The position numbers and the translations under genes were made by a program. 13,596 nt of DNA, from NCBI GenBank assembly GCA_041749275.1, contig JBGTBQ010000366.1, positions 1 to 13,596 on the forward strand, in the 5' to 3' direction. The stretch's first letter is position 1. Every line of letters begins with the position of its first letter. Below, one piece after another: positions 1 to 6,842 of the stretch. This DNA comes from JBGTBQ01 sp041749275 (GTDB taxonomy: Bacteria; Acidobacteriota; Blastocatellia; Pyrinomonadales; Pyrinomonadaceae). The notes beneath the pieces were generated by a model. It saw nothing but the letters and a program-made list of their open reading frames with translations, was not told the origin of the DNA and ran no database searches.

Positions 1-456
1 GCGGGAGCGCTCGCCGGCGTGCTGCTGCTCGGCGTGAGCGGGGCCGTGGCGGCGCTCGGCGACACGCTGGCGCCGAGCAGCAGTCTGGCGGAAGGGCTGC
101 GGCAGGATTTTTCCACGACGGCGCACGTGCTCGTCCGTCTACGCCTGTTGCATCCCGTGCTGGCGCTTGCCATCGGGGCCTTCGTCTTCTTTACGGCGAG
201 CGCCGTCGTCCGTGTGCGTGATGACGTGTGGGTGCGGCGTTGGTCTTCGGCGACCCTCGCGCTCCTTGTCGTACAACTCGTCGCGGGGATGACGAACGTC
301 GCGCTGCTCGCGCCGGTCTGGCTCCAACTCGTCCACCTCCTGCTCGCCGATGCGTTGTGGCTCGCGCTCGTGTTGCTGACGGCTTCGACGCTCGCGGAAG
401 CGCCGGAGAAAGAGAGCGACGAACGCGCGAGCTTACAGCCGGCGGTCGGATTTTAA
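1..456 (+). CDS. ctaA: Haem A synthase, COX15/CtaA family, C-terminal half (5' end outside window)
   Basis: This is an integral membrane enzyme that oxidises the C8 methyl of haem O to make haem A for aa3-type cytochrome oxidases. The reading frame is open from base 1, so the gene starts upstream; 151 codons remain. It opens with a G-V-S-G-A-V-A-A-L-G-D-T-L stretch characteristic of the family between transmembrane helices. At least three more hydrophobic segments follow, near bases 145-205, 245-300 and 320-385. Two histidines, at 151-153 (LLHPVLA) and 334-336 (QLVHLLLADALW), sit 61 residues apart, matching the second haem-ligating His pair of CtaA. The last roughly 25 residues form a charged cytoplasmic tail. 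The usual neighbour ctaB is not downstream, where an unrelated M28 peptidase follows after about 85 bp. The family call is secure; only the N-terminal half cannot be judged. Confidence 0.88.
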   Translation, partial: AGALAGVLLLGVSGAVAALGDTLAPSSSLAEGLRQDFSTTAHVLVRLRLLHPVLALAIGAFVFFTASAVVRVRDDVWVRRWSSATLALLVVQLVAGMTNVALLAPVWLQLVHLLLADALWLALVLLTASTLAEAPEKESDERASLQPAVGF

Positions 457-542
457 TTGAGGAGTTTCAACGGGCGTCAGGGCGAAGGTCGCATCAAAGA
501 TTAACTCGCGACGCGCTGACGACGACGAGCGGAATGATCGAG

Positions 543-1520
543 ATGAAGTTTATCAATAGGGGTTTGTTGATCGTCATGCTCGCGTGGGCGGGTCTTGCGG
601 TGTTCCCGGTCGCCACCGCGTGCACGCAGACGAGCACGAAAACGGCGCCTGCGGTTTCTTCAAAGTTAATCAACGCCGCACAGCTTCTCGAAGACGTTCG
701 CACTCTCTCAGGCGACGCGATGGAGGGGCGCAAGTTCGGCACGCCCGGCGGCGCGAAGGCGCGCGGCTACGTCACCCGCAGGTTCGCGGAGGCGGGCCTC
801 AAGCCTTTCTTCGGCGACTCTTTCGAGCAACCCGCCACCCACAAAGAAGGCGACAAGACGACGAACGGCGCGAACGTCGTCGGCGTCGTCCGAGGCAAGT
901 CGAACCCGGAGCGCTTCATTGTCGTCACCGCGCACTACGACCATCTCGGCGTAAAGGACGGGAAGATTTACAACGGCGCGGACGACAACGCTTCGGGCGT
1001 GGCGGCGCTCCTTCAGATGGCGGCGCACTTCAGCCGGCAGCCGCCCGAAAACTCCATTATCTTCGCCGCGCTCGACGCCGAAGAGGGGCCGGGCGCGGGC
1101 GCGCGCACGCTCGTCAAGTCGCTGCTCGAAGGCAAGCGCAACGTCCTCCTCAACGTCAACCTCGACATGGTCAGCCACAGCGAACGCGGCGAACTCTACG
1201 CCGTCGGCACGCACCATTATCCTTTTCTCAAACCACTCGTCGAGCGCGTCGCCGCGCGTGCGCCGGTCAAGCTGTTGATGGGACATGACAGGCCGGAGCA
1301 GGGGCAGGGCGACTGGACGAAGCAGTCCGACCACTACGCCTTCCACCGCGAGAAGATTCCCTTCCTCTATTTCGGCGTCGAAGATCATAAGAACTATCAC
1401 CAGCCCTCGGACGACTTCGAGACCATCACGCAGGAGTTCTTCATCCGCGCCGCCGAGACCATCCTCGACACGGTGCAGACGCTCGACAGAGAACTGAAGA
1501 ACGTGAGCGGCGGGCAGTGA
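543..1520 (+). CDS. M28-family zinc metallopeptidase, probable exported lipoprotein
   Basis: This is a 325-residue aminopeptidase-type peptidase predicted to act outside the cytoplasm with two zinc ions. The N-terminus MKFINRG plus a hydrophobic run ends in V-A-T-A-C, so Cys27 is a plausible lipobox cysteine, although Ala at -3 is not the most common choice. The expected M28 residues are present in order: His131 and Asp133 in AHYDHLG, Asp147 in GADDNASG, the Glu180-Glu181 pair (catalytic base and zinc ligand) in DAEEGPG, Asp208 in NLDMVS and His286 in NYHQPSDDF. No PA or PDZ insert is seen. An ATG at 534 in the same frame is an alternative start adding three residues; neither has a strong Shine-Dalgarno. 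Longer versions of the frame run back into ctaA and have no family similarity. Substrate is unknown. A strong hairpin follows the stop directly. Confidence 0.88.
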   Translation: MKFINRGLLIVMLAWAGLAVFPVATACTQTSTKTAPAVSSKLINAAQLLEDVRTLSGDAMEGRKFGTPGGAKARGYVTRRFAEAGLKPFFGDSFEQPATHKEGDKTTNGANVVGVVRGKSNPERFIVVTAHYDHLGVKDGKIYNGADDNASGVAALLQMAAHFSRQPPENSIIFAALDAEEGPGAGARTLVKSLLEGKRNVLLNVNLDMVSHSERGELYAVGTHHYPFLKPLVERVAARAPVKLLMGHDRPEQGQGDWTKQSDHYAFHREKIPFLYFGVEDHKNYHQPSDDFETITQEFFIRAAETILDTVQTLDRELKNVSGGQ

Positions 1521-1525
1521 AAGAA

Positions 1526-1556
1526 AGAGGCTTGAGATGGAACGTCTCAAGCCTCT
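1526..1556 (+). terminator. 12-bp perfect hairpin just after the M28 peptidase stop
   Basis: The arms 1526-1537 (AGAGGCTTGAGA) and 1545-1556 are exact reverse complements around a 7-nt loop. The structure begins five bases after the stop codon. A purine, A-rich stretch precedes it, but there is no real T-tract after it (CCGTCTTCTG), so it is either a weak intrinsic terminator or an RNA 3'-end stabiliser. The stem is seen directly; the role is inferred from position. Confidence 0.6.
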
Positions 1557-1578
1557 CCGTCTTCTGTTGTCGGAGCGC

Positions 1579-1791
1579 GGCGGGGGCAAGCCGCCCTTCC
1601 CGACTGCTCAACGCGACCTTGAGCCATTCAAGCGCGACGGCGGGGGTAAACCACCCTTCCTGACTGCACAATGCGACCTTGAGCCATTCAAGCCGCGCCG
1701 GGTAAATCACCCTTCCTGATTGCACAATGCGACCTTGAGCCATTCAATCAGCGCCGTCTCTCAGGTCAGGAAGGGTGGTTTACCCCCGCCG
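1579..1791. repeat. Three ~60-bp tandem repeats plus an inverted partial copy (foldback element)
   Basis: Three direct copies are visible with GACCTTGAGCCATTCAA landmarks at 1615, 1675 and 1731, giving periods of 60 and 56 bp; the third copy has lost a few bases of its G-run. After them, 1766-1791 is a perfect 26-nt reverse complement of 1638-1663 in the second copy, so the region can fold into a long hairpin. Each unit has a small palindrome of its own, for example GGCGG at 1579-1583 with CCGCC at 1591-1595. The block lies between two convergent genes, and the inverted copy puts the same sequence in the same orientation downstream of each. It may act as a bidirectional terminator or be a dispersed REP-like element. 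No transposase is present. Confidence 0.8.
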
Positions 1792-1852
1792 GCTTGGCTC
1801 CCTTCCAACCTCATTTTGTTCTGCAAGTCGGTCTAAACTCAAAAAGAATGGT

Positions 1853-3871
1853 TCAGAGTCCGAACTCCTTTTTAGCGTCAATGATGACGGCCTTGGCCCC
1901 GCGCCTCTCGACCTTTTCGACGAGGTCGGAGGTTCCGCCGGGGCCGTCGCCCGTCAGCTCTCGATCCCAGAGCGCGATCAGCGTCACGCGGTCGTCGCCG
2001 CCCGCCGCCAGCGCGTTGTGCAGCATCCAGAGGTTGTTGCGTTGCCAGATACTGTAATCCGGCTTCGAGCGCAGCCACGCGGGGAGGTACTCGGCATCGT
2101 CCTTCGGCTCGTCGGTCAACTCGTTCAGGACGCGCACCGCCCCCTGCTCCGAAAGGCGCTCGTGGAGCTGCCGGAACCGCTCGACCCACTGCGGCCCGGC
2201 CTTACGCACAGAGGCGTTGACGTAGAGGCCGCTCTGAAGCGCGAGGTAGAGCTGCGTGGGGATGCCGAGTTCTTGGCAGACCTCGTGGAAGAGGATGTCG
2301 CCGCCGCTCGCGCCTCCCGCGATGCCGAAAGAGACGCCGCCGCCGGCCTTCATCTCGGACTCGACGGCCTCTTTGATCTTCTGCCGCGCCACGTCCTCCT
2401 TGTCCGCCGGAAAGCGCGGCTTCTCGCGGCCCGGCGCGTCAATCATGTGGCCCGTGAAGATGAGGACTCTCTGGCGTTTATCCGCGCCGTCTTTGGCCTT
2501 CGGCAGCCCGGTGTACTTGACCGCCTCGGCGACGTTGGCCGCGAGCACGCCGAGTTCTTGATAGATGCCAAGCTGGTTGCGGACGGATTCCCACGCTTGG
2601 TCGGACGCGCCCGCCCCCAGCGCGTCGCGGTAAGCCGTCACGACCCACTCCGGGTTGTCCGAAGTGAGGCAGCGCAAATCGGCGACGCTAATCTCCGCCC
2701 ACGTGTCTTTCTTGCCCTCGCGCTCTAGCCGGCGCATGTTGGCGTCGAGCGAGACCTCGACCGCGGCGGCGAGCCGCACGGCGTGCTCGGTCTGCTCCGC
2801 CAGCTCGTCGTCAGCCTTCTTGCGAGTCTTGAACCGTCCGGCCCACACGCCGGGCTGCGCCGCGGCCAGCTCGATCATCACCTTCAGCATCGCCAGTGCG
2901 TTGAGGCCCGAATAGAAATGGTTGAGGTCTTCGTCGAAGGCCCGCTCGTAGTTTTCGAAGGACTCCCGCAACAGGCCGGAGCGCAGCGCCGCCGCGCCCT
3001 TCGCAGGGGCGTCGGGCGCGTCCTTCCATTCCCGCCGCCAGAGCGTCTTGGCGTTGCGGCCCTGGAGGGCGTAGGCTTCGGCCTTTTTATCCTTCGGGAT
3101 TTCTTTGACCGAGAGGGCGCGCTCAAGCGCCAGCGTCGAGTCCTTCAGCCTGTCGAGCCGTTCGTAGATCGTGCCGAGCAGGAGGTTGGCTTCGAGGTCG
3201 TACTCCCTGTTGTTGCGGCGGACGGCTTCCCACGTGTTCTTCGCGCCATTGAAATCCTTGAGGCCGTACTGCGCGCGACCGACCGCACGCAGCCCTTCGG
3301 TCTCCCAGTAAAAGCCTCTTGCCTCCGCCGCCAGCAGGCCGAGGTCGCCGAGCCTTTTGTCGGCGGCGGCGCGCTCCACCTCTTCGCCGAAGCCGGGGGG
3401 AACGGCCATGAACTGCGACGGGTCTTGCTCCTTCATATTCGGGAGCGAAGCGAAGACAGGACTGTTCGTCTTGCCGGAATCTATCGTCTCGCGCAGCGCC
3501 CTGTAAAGCATTTCAACACTCTCGCCGGGCGCGTCTTTGTTATAGGTGAAGTAGCGGTCGGTCTGAAGGTCGAAGGGAAACTTGTCCACGTCCGAGCGCA
3601 GGAGAAAGGTGTGGCGGTCGCGCAGCGCGTGGCGGACGCCGAGTTCGTAAAAGACGTTGGCGTTGTGAATCGAAAGGTCTGCGACGACCAAATCGGCGGT
3701 CAGGAGCAACTGGAACATGTCCTCGCGGATGTTGCCCTGCCCGATGATCTCGCCGGTCGTGCGGCCCGTGACGCCGAGCCGTTCCAGCACGGGAGCGATC
3801 AGCTTCGCCTCAACGTCGTCGAAGTTGATCTCGTTTTTGATGCCGAAGGGACGGATGATGAAGGCTCGCAT
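1853..3871 (-). CDS. NDT/TIR-like - TPR/MAP3K-TRAFs-binding - SLOG-like multidomain protein, predicted conflict/signalling protein
   Basis: A 672-residue soluble protein with three visible regions. Residues 1-130 look like a nucleoside 2-deoxyribosyltransferase/TIR-like Rossmannoid domain: MRAFIIRPFG opens it, and DLVVADLS (61-68) is followed by N-A-N-V-F-Y-E-L-G-V-R-H-A (70-82), where Glu76 matches the usual catalytic Glu of that fold. Residues about 165-450 are helical and TPR-like, resembling bacterial MAP3K TRAFs-binding (DUF4071) proteins, distant relatives of the ASK1 regulatory region. Residues about 467-672 resemble a SLOG nucleotide-binding domain, with IFTGHMID (471-478), GIAGGASGGD (516-525) and a GDGPGGT motif (641-647). 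The start is set by AAGGAG 8 nt upstream. It lies 19 bp after the patatin gene, so the two are almost certainly co-transcribed. Domain calls rest on motif reading without a profile search. A role in anti-phage or stress-triggered response is inference. Confidence 0.75.
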   Translation of the reverse strand: MRAFIIRPFGIKNEINFDDVEAKLIAPVLERLGVTGRTTGEIIGQGNIREDMFQLLLTADLVVADLSIHNANVFYELGVRHALRDRHTFLLRSDVDKFPFDLQTDRYFTYNKDAPGESVEMLYRALRETIDSGKTNSPVFASLPNMKEQDPSQFMAVPPGFGEEVERAAADKRLGDLGLLAAEARGFYWETEGLRAVGRAQYGLKDFNGAKNTWEAVRRNNREYDLEANLLLGTIYERLDRLKDSTLALERALSVKEIPKDKKAEAYALQGRNAKTLWRREWKDAPDAPAKGAAALRSGLLRESFENYERAFDEDLNHFYSGLNALAMLKVMIELAAAQPGVWAGRFKTRKKADDELAEQTEHAVRLAAAVEVSLDANMRRLEREGKKDTWAEISVADLRCLTSDNPEWVVTAYRDALGAGASDQAWESVRNQLGIYQELGVLAANVAEAVKYTGLPKAKDGADKRQRVLIFTGHMIDAPGREKPRFPADKEDVARQKIKEAVESEMKAGGGVSFGIAGGASGGDILFHEVCQELGIPTQLYLALQSGLYVNASVRKAGPQWVERFRQLHERLSEQGAVRVLNELTDEPKDDAEYLPAWLRSKPDYSIWQRNNLWMLHNALAAGGDDRVTLIALWDRELTGDGPGGTSDLVEKVERRGAKAVIIDAKKEFGL

Positions 3872-3890
3872 AGCTGCTTCTCCTTACTTC

Positions 3891-5084
3891 TCAGTAGAAC
3901 TGGTTGAAGCGGTCGAGCGCGAAGTGTTCGGGCTTGACCTCTTTGGCAAGCGCCTGCCCGACGCGGATGAGGTCTTTGATGTGCGCGACCGAGTCGAGCT
4001 GCGCGACGCTGGCAGGGTCTACGTCGCCGAGGCCGTGCGCGCTCAACCAGCGGGCCGACAGCTCCGCGTTGTAGCGCGCGTAGAGGAATTGGCGGCCTTG
4101 ATCTTCGGAGAGCGGAATCACGTTGTTTGCGTCGTCGCGGGGGATGAGGTCGCCCAACTCGCGGTCAATCTCCGCGCCGTGGACGCAACGACCGACGGTG
4201 CGGCAGTTGATGTCCTGATCTACTTGCGCGCCGTACATCAGCGCGGCGGGGAAGTTGGCGAGATTGGTGAAGGCCGACTTGCCGGTGGAGTAAACTTCGG
4301 CGTCCACCTTCGGCGCGGCCCCCGTGCCGACCGAGATGACGAGCAGCTTATTCTCGCCCGTCTCCCAACCCACATTGTAGGATCGGGCCGTCGCCATCCG
4401 CGCGAGCAGGAAGGCGGGGTTGTTGTACGGCGTCAGTCCTCCGTCCTCGAAGACGAAAGTTTTCGACGGGTCTTGCGGGTCCCACTGGATTACTTCGGGC
4501 GCGAAGTAGATGGGGGCCGCCGTGCTCGCGCGGACGAGCTGCCAGAGCGGGATGCAGAGGTTGCAGTCGGCGCGGTGCGGGAGGTTGTAGCGTGCGAACG
4601 GGTTGCTGCTGATGGGCCACGGCGAGTCGGTCGAGACATTGCGCGTGACGACCAGCAGAAGGCACTTGAGGTTTTCGGGGAAGAGGTTCGTGTCCTTGCC
4701 GAAAGTCTTTTGCAGCTCTTCAGCGAGCGGCTGCGACTCGTAAAGATGGCGCAGCCGGAAGAGGATGAAAGACTTGTCGAACATCGCCGGCCCGGTCTTC
4801 ATGTAGAAGTCCGATAGCTCTTGCGCCGACATGCCGCAGGCCAGCCCGGCGGCGATGATGGCTCCTGTGCTGGTGCCGCCGATATAGTCGAAGAAATTGC
4901 AGAGGCGGAAATTCTCACCCTGCCCGCTGGCCTCGGCGAGAATCTCCTCCATCCTGATCAAAACCTGTAGGGAGAGGACGCCGCGGATGCCGCCGCCGTC
5001 GAGTGCCAGAATCTTGCGCGGGCGCGATTCGCCGCCGAAGCGTTTTTCGAGCGGCCCCCACGAGGGTTTTTTCTGTTCTTTCAT
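3891..5084 (-). CDS. Patatin-like phospholipase, first gene of the two-gene operon
   Basis: A 397-residue lipid acyl hydrolase with a complete Ser-Asp dyad. The oxyanion-hole motif D-G-G-G-I-R-G is at 29-35, the nucleophile elbow G-T-S-T-G at 70-74 with Ser72, and the catalytic Asp214 lies in D-G-G-L-T-P-Y-N-N-P. No signal peptide or transmembrane helix is evident, so it should be cytoplasmic and could attack the inner membrane from inside. The length and layout recall CapV-type and other patatin effectors of bacterial defence systems, but no cyclic-nucleotide synthase is adjacent. Its partner is the downstream NDT/TPR/SLOG protein. The start is supported by AGGAG 7 nt before the ATG. The C-terminal ~170 residues fall outside the core motifs and may bind a regulator. 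Enzyme family is secure; biological role is inferred. Confidence 0.88.
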   Translation of the reverse strand: MKEQKKPSWGPLEKRFGGESRPRKILALDGGGIRGVLSLQVLIRMEEILAEASGQGENFRLCNFFDYIGGTSTGAIIAAGLACGMSAQELSDFYMKTGPAMFDKSFILFRLRHLYESQPLAEELQKTFGKDTNLFPENLKCLLLVVTRNVSTDSPWPISSNPFARYNLPHRADCNLCIPLWQLVRASTAAPIYFAPEVIQWDPQDPSKTFVFEDGGLTPYNNPAFLLARMATARSYNVGWETGENKLLVISVGTGAAPKVDAEVYSTGKSAFTNLANFPAALMYGAQVDQDINCRTVGRCVHGAEIDRELGDLIPRDDANNVIPLSEDQGRQFLYARYNAELSARWLSAHGLGDVDPASVAQLDSVAHIKDLIRVGQALAKEVKPEHFALDRFNQFY

Positions 5085-5443
5085 ACCGGTCTCCTCGATT
5101 GTAAGTTCGGACGTGAGTTTTGAATTGACCTGCGGAACGCCTGCCGCGTTCTCCTCAGTCGAAAGCCGTGCGGCCCTTTGTAAATGCGCTATCCAAACGT
5201 TTGGGACGAGAGCGGCGGACGTGTGGTCGCGCTGGCGACTTTCCTTCGGCTGACGTGAGTGCGTGGCTCATCAAGCCAGCGATGCATATTCAAACGCGCT
5301 TCCGGGTGCGACGTAACTCGCGGGACGCAGGCCAGACCCGGTTTCCGAAGTGTTGAGGCTTATATAATTGACCGCGGAGTATGTCAATGAAATTTTGCGG
5401 GCCGTGCCTGTCAAAACCGCGCCGGATGAAGTAGATTAAACTT
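5085..5443. promoter_or_regulatory. Divergent intergenic region between patatin operon and yceH
   Basis: This 359-bp gap must hold the promoters for both directions. On the - strand the patatin gene has a clear AGGAG ribosome site, and TACAAT (plus positions about 5097-5102) lies 5' of it, but no good -35 pairs with it. On the + strand a perfect TATAAT occurs at 5363-5368, again without a convincing -35. Closer in, CTGTCA at 5408-5413 and TAGATT at 5432-5437 are 18 bp apart and would start transcription at or next to the yceH ATG, suggesting a leaderless message. No convincing gene, RNA or repeat is seen here. Confidence 0.35.
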
Positions 5444-6106
5444 ATGGATGCGACGTTGGACGAAGTGGAAGTGCGCGTGCTCGGCGCGCTCGTCGAGAAG
5501 CAGTTGGCGACGCCCGATTATTATCCGCTGACGCTGAACGCGCTCATGCACGCCTGTAACCAACTCTCGAACCGCGACCCGGTCGTCGTATACGACGAGC
5601 AGACGGTCGAGCGCGCGGTGGACAGTTTGCGCGGGAAAAATCTGGCCTACGTCTTTTACGGCAGCGAGAGCCGCGTGCCGAAATACAAGCACGTAATGGC
5701 GGAAATCTTTCATCTCTCGCCGCCCGAACTCGCGGCGATGTGCGTGCTCATGCTGCGCGGGCCGCAGACCGTAGGCGAGGTGCGCGGGCGCACGGGAAGG
5801 CTCCACAACTTCGCCGACCTCGCCGAAGTCGAGGCGACGCTCGACGGGTTGTCAAAAAAGGACGAGCCGCTCGTCACCAAGCTCCCGCGACAGGCCGGAC
5901 GCAAGGACGCGCGTTACGCGCACCTGCTCGGCGGGATGCCGGTCATTGAAGAAGAGAGTGAAGAGAAACACACCGGCGCGCGTGTGCGCGTCGCGGGCGC
6001 GGACGGCGAACGGGTGGCGCGGCTCGAAGCCGAGGTCGAGGCGATGCGCGGCGAGATCGCGGAACTCAAACGACAGTTCGATGAATTCCGAAAGCAGTTC
6101 GAGTAG
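5444..6106 (+). CDS. yceH: YceH/DUF480 family winged-helix protein
   Basis: A 220-residue protein of the conserved YceH (DUF480) family, whose structure is two tandem winged-helix domains and whose function is not established. The N-terminal signature is clear: LDEVEVRVLGALVEKQLATPDYYPLTLNAL-type sequence at 5-34 with C-N-Q-L-S-N-R-D-P at 38-46. The second wing region spans about 90-165, including V-G-E-V-R-G-R-T-G-R-L at 110-120 and R-Y-A-H-L-L-G-G at 157-164. Residues 188-220 form a heptad-patterned coiled coil, typical at the C-terminus here and suggesting oligomerisation. There is no Shine-Dalgarno before the ATG, in keeping with a leaderless start. The last 26 bp overlap the start of the DNA glycosylase gene, so the two are probably coupled. 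Possible DNA binding is inference from the fold. Confidence 0.92.
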   Translation: MDATLDEVEVRVLGALVEKQLATPDYYPLTLNALMHACNQLSNRDPVVVYDEQTVERAVDSLRGKNLAYVFYGSESRVPKYKHVMAEIFHLSPPELAAMCVLMLRGPQTVGEVRGRTGRLHNFADLAEVEATLDGLSKKDEPLVTKLPRQAGRKDARYAHLLGGMPVIEEESEEKHTGARVRVAGADGERVARLEAEVEAMRGEIAELKRQFDEFRKQFE

Positions 6107-6725
6107 CGCGGCGAAGACGGGGCGCGGCGGCAGGCTCGCGCGCGACTTCTACACGCGCGATGATACGCTGACAATCGCGCGCGAGTTGCTGGGCAAGCGT
6201 CTCGTCGTGCCCGCGCCCACGGGCGAGCGTGTGTCGGGACGCATCGTCGAGACCGAAGCCTACCTCGGCCCGTTGGACAGGGCCGCGCATTCATTCGGCG
6301 GGCGGCGCACGCCTCGCACCGAGACGATGTATGCCATCGGCGGCACGGTCTATGTTTTTTTCGTCTACGGGATGCATCATCAATTCAACGTCGTCGTCGG
6401 CAAGGAAGATATTCCGCACGCCATTCTCGTCCGCGCGCTCGAACCCGAAGAAGGCGTCGAGTTGATGCGCCAGCGCCGCCCTTCAAAGAGCGAACGGGAG
6501 TTGACGAACGGCCCCGGCAAACTCTGCCGTGCGCTCTCGATTGATCGAAGCTTCGACAAGTCGGACCTCGTCGGCGAGCGCGTCTGGATCGAGGACGCGG
6601 GGACGAGAGTCGCGCCCGGCGACATCGCCTCCGGCCCCCGCGTCGGCATTGACTACGCCGGCGAGTACGTCTCGAAGCCGTGGCGTTTCTGGCTGAAGGG
6701 CAACGCTTTTGTCAGCAAGCAGTGA
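6081..6725 (+). CDS. mpg: 3-methyladenine DNA glycosylase (AAG/MPG family)
   Basis: This base-excision repair enzyme removes alkylated purines such as 3-methyladenine and hypoxanthine. It has 214 residues, normal for bacterial AAG. The core ARDFYTRDDTLTIARELLGK starts at residue 20. The catalytic segment V-E-T-E-A-Y at 57-61 gives Glu59 as the general base, followed by the AAHS histidine (His70) of the active site. The R-T-P-R-T-E-T-M-Y, Y-V-F-F-V-Y-G-M-H and L-T-N-G-P-G-K-L motifs follow in order, and SGPRVGIDYAGE near 184-195 closes the family pattern. The ATG at 6081 is the only sensible start before the conserved core. It lies inside yceH in another frame, 26 bp before that stop, and lacks a Shine-Dalgarno, so translation is probably coupled. 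The first 18 residues are Ser/Gly-rich and not conserved. Confidence 0.92.
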   Translation: MNSESSSSSAAKTGRGGRLARDFYTRDDTLTIARELLGKRLVVPAPTGERVSGRIVETEAYLGPLDRAAHSFGGRRTPRTETMYAIGGTVYVFFVYGMHHQFNVVVGKEDIPHAILVRALEPEEGVELMRQRRPSKSERELTNGPGKLCRALSIDRSFDKSDLVGERVWIEDAGTRVAPGDIASGPRVGIDYAGEYVSKPWRFWLKGNAFVSKQ

Positions 6726-6732
6726 ACTGTAA

Positions 6733-6830
6733 GCAGGAGACGGGAGACAGACGGCAGGATTTTTTGGATGTGAGAATTCAAATTTCAGACTTCAAATGTG
6801 AGCATCTCTCAATCTCCTGCCGCCTGCCTC
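6733..6830. repeat. Imperfect word-like inverted repeat between mpg and rnz
   Basis: Purine-rich words around GGCAGGAG/GGAGACGG/GACAGACGG on the left (6733-6759) face their complements on the right (6811-6830). Exact 8-nt pairs include 6752-6759 with 6815-6822, and 6733-6740 with 6813-6820 as an alternative. The inner part repeats TTCAAAT/TTCAGA words. It begins eight bases after the mpg stop. It may work as a transcript end or processing signal; the pairing is imperfect, so only modest confidence. Confidence 0.45.
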
Positions 6831-6842
6831 TTGAATTTCCAG

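Noticed and set aside
228..542. Longer N-terminal version of the M28 peptidase
   Set aside because: The added residues are Arg-rich, overlap ctaA in another frame and hide the obvious signal peptide that begins at MKF.
1441..1743. Open frames across the 60-bp repeat on both strands
   Set aside because: They only encode the repeat unit in series (for example EWLKVAL on the - strand) and have no start context.
1579..1791. CRISPR array
   Set aside because: Units are directly adjacent copies with no unique spacers, and there are no cas genes. The heptamer array at 11135-11323 fails for the same reason.
1775..2728. Long + strand frame opposite the NDT/TPR/SLOG gene
   Set aside because: Antisense shadow without domain signature; similar ones lie opposite patatin and the 5' part of the long gene.
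3891..5084. CBASS operon with CapV
   Set aside because: The lipase would fit, but no CD-NTase or Cap2/Cap3 gene is next to it; the partner is a different architecture.
5168..5356. 62-residue + strand frame in the divergent gap
   Set aside because: Arg/Cys-scattered composition, no ribosome site, no family features and it lies in the expected promoter region.
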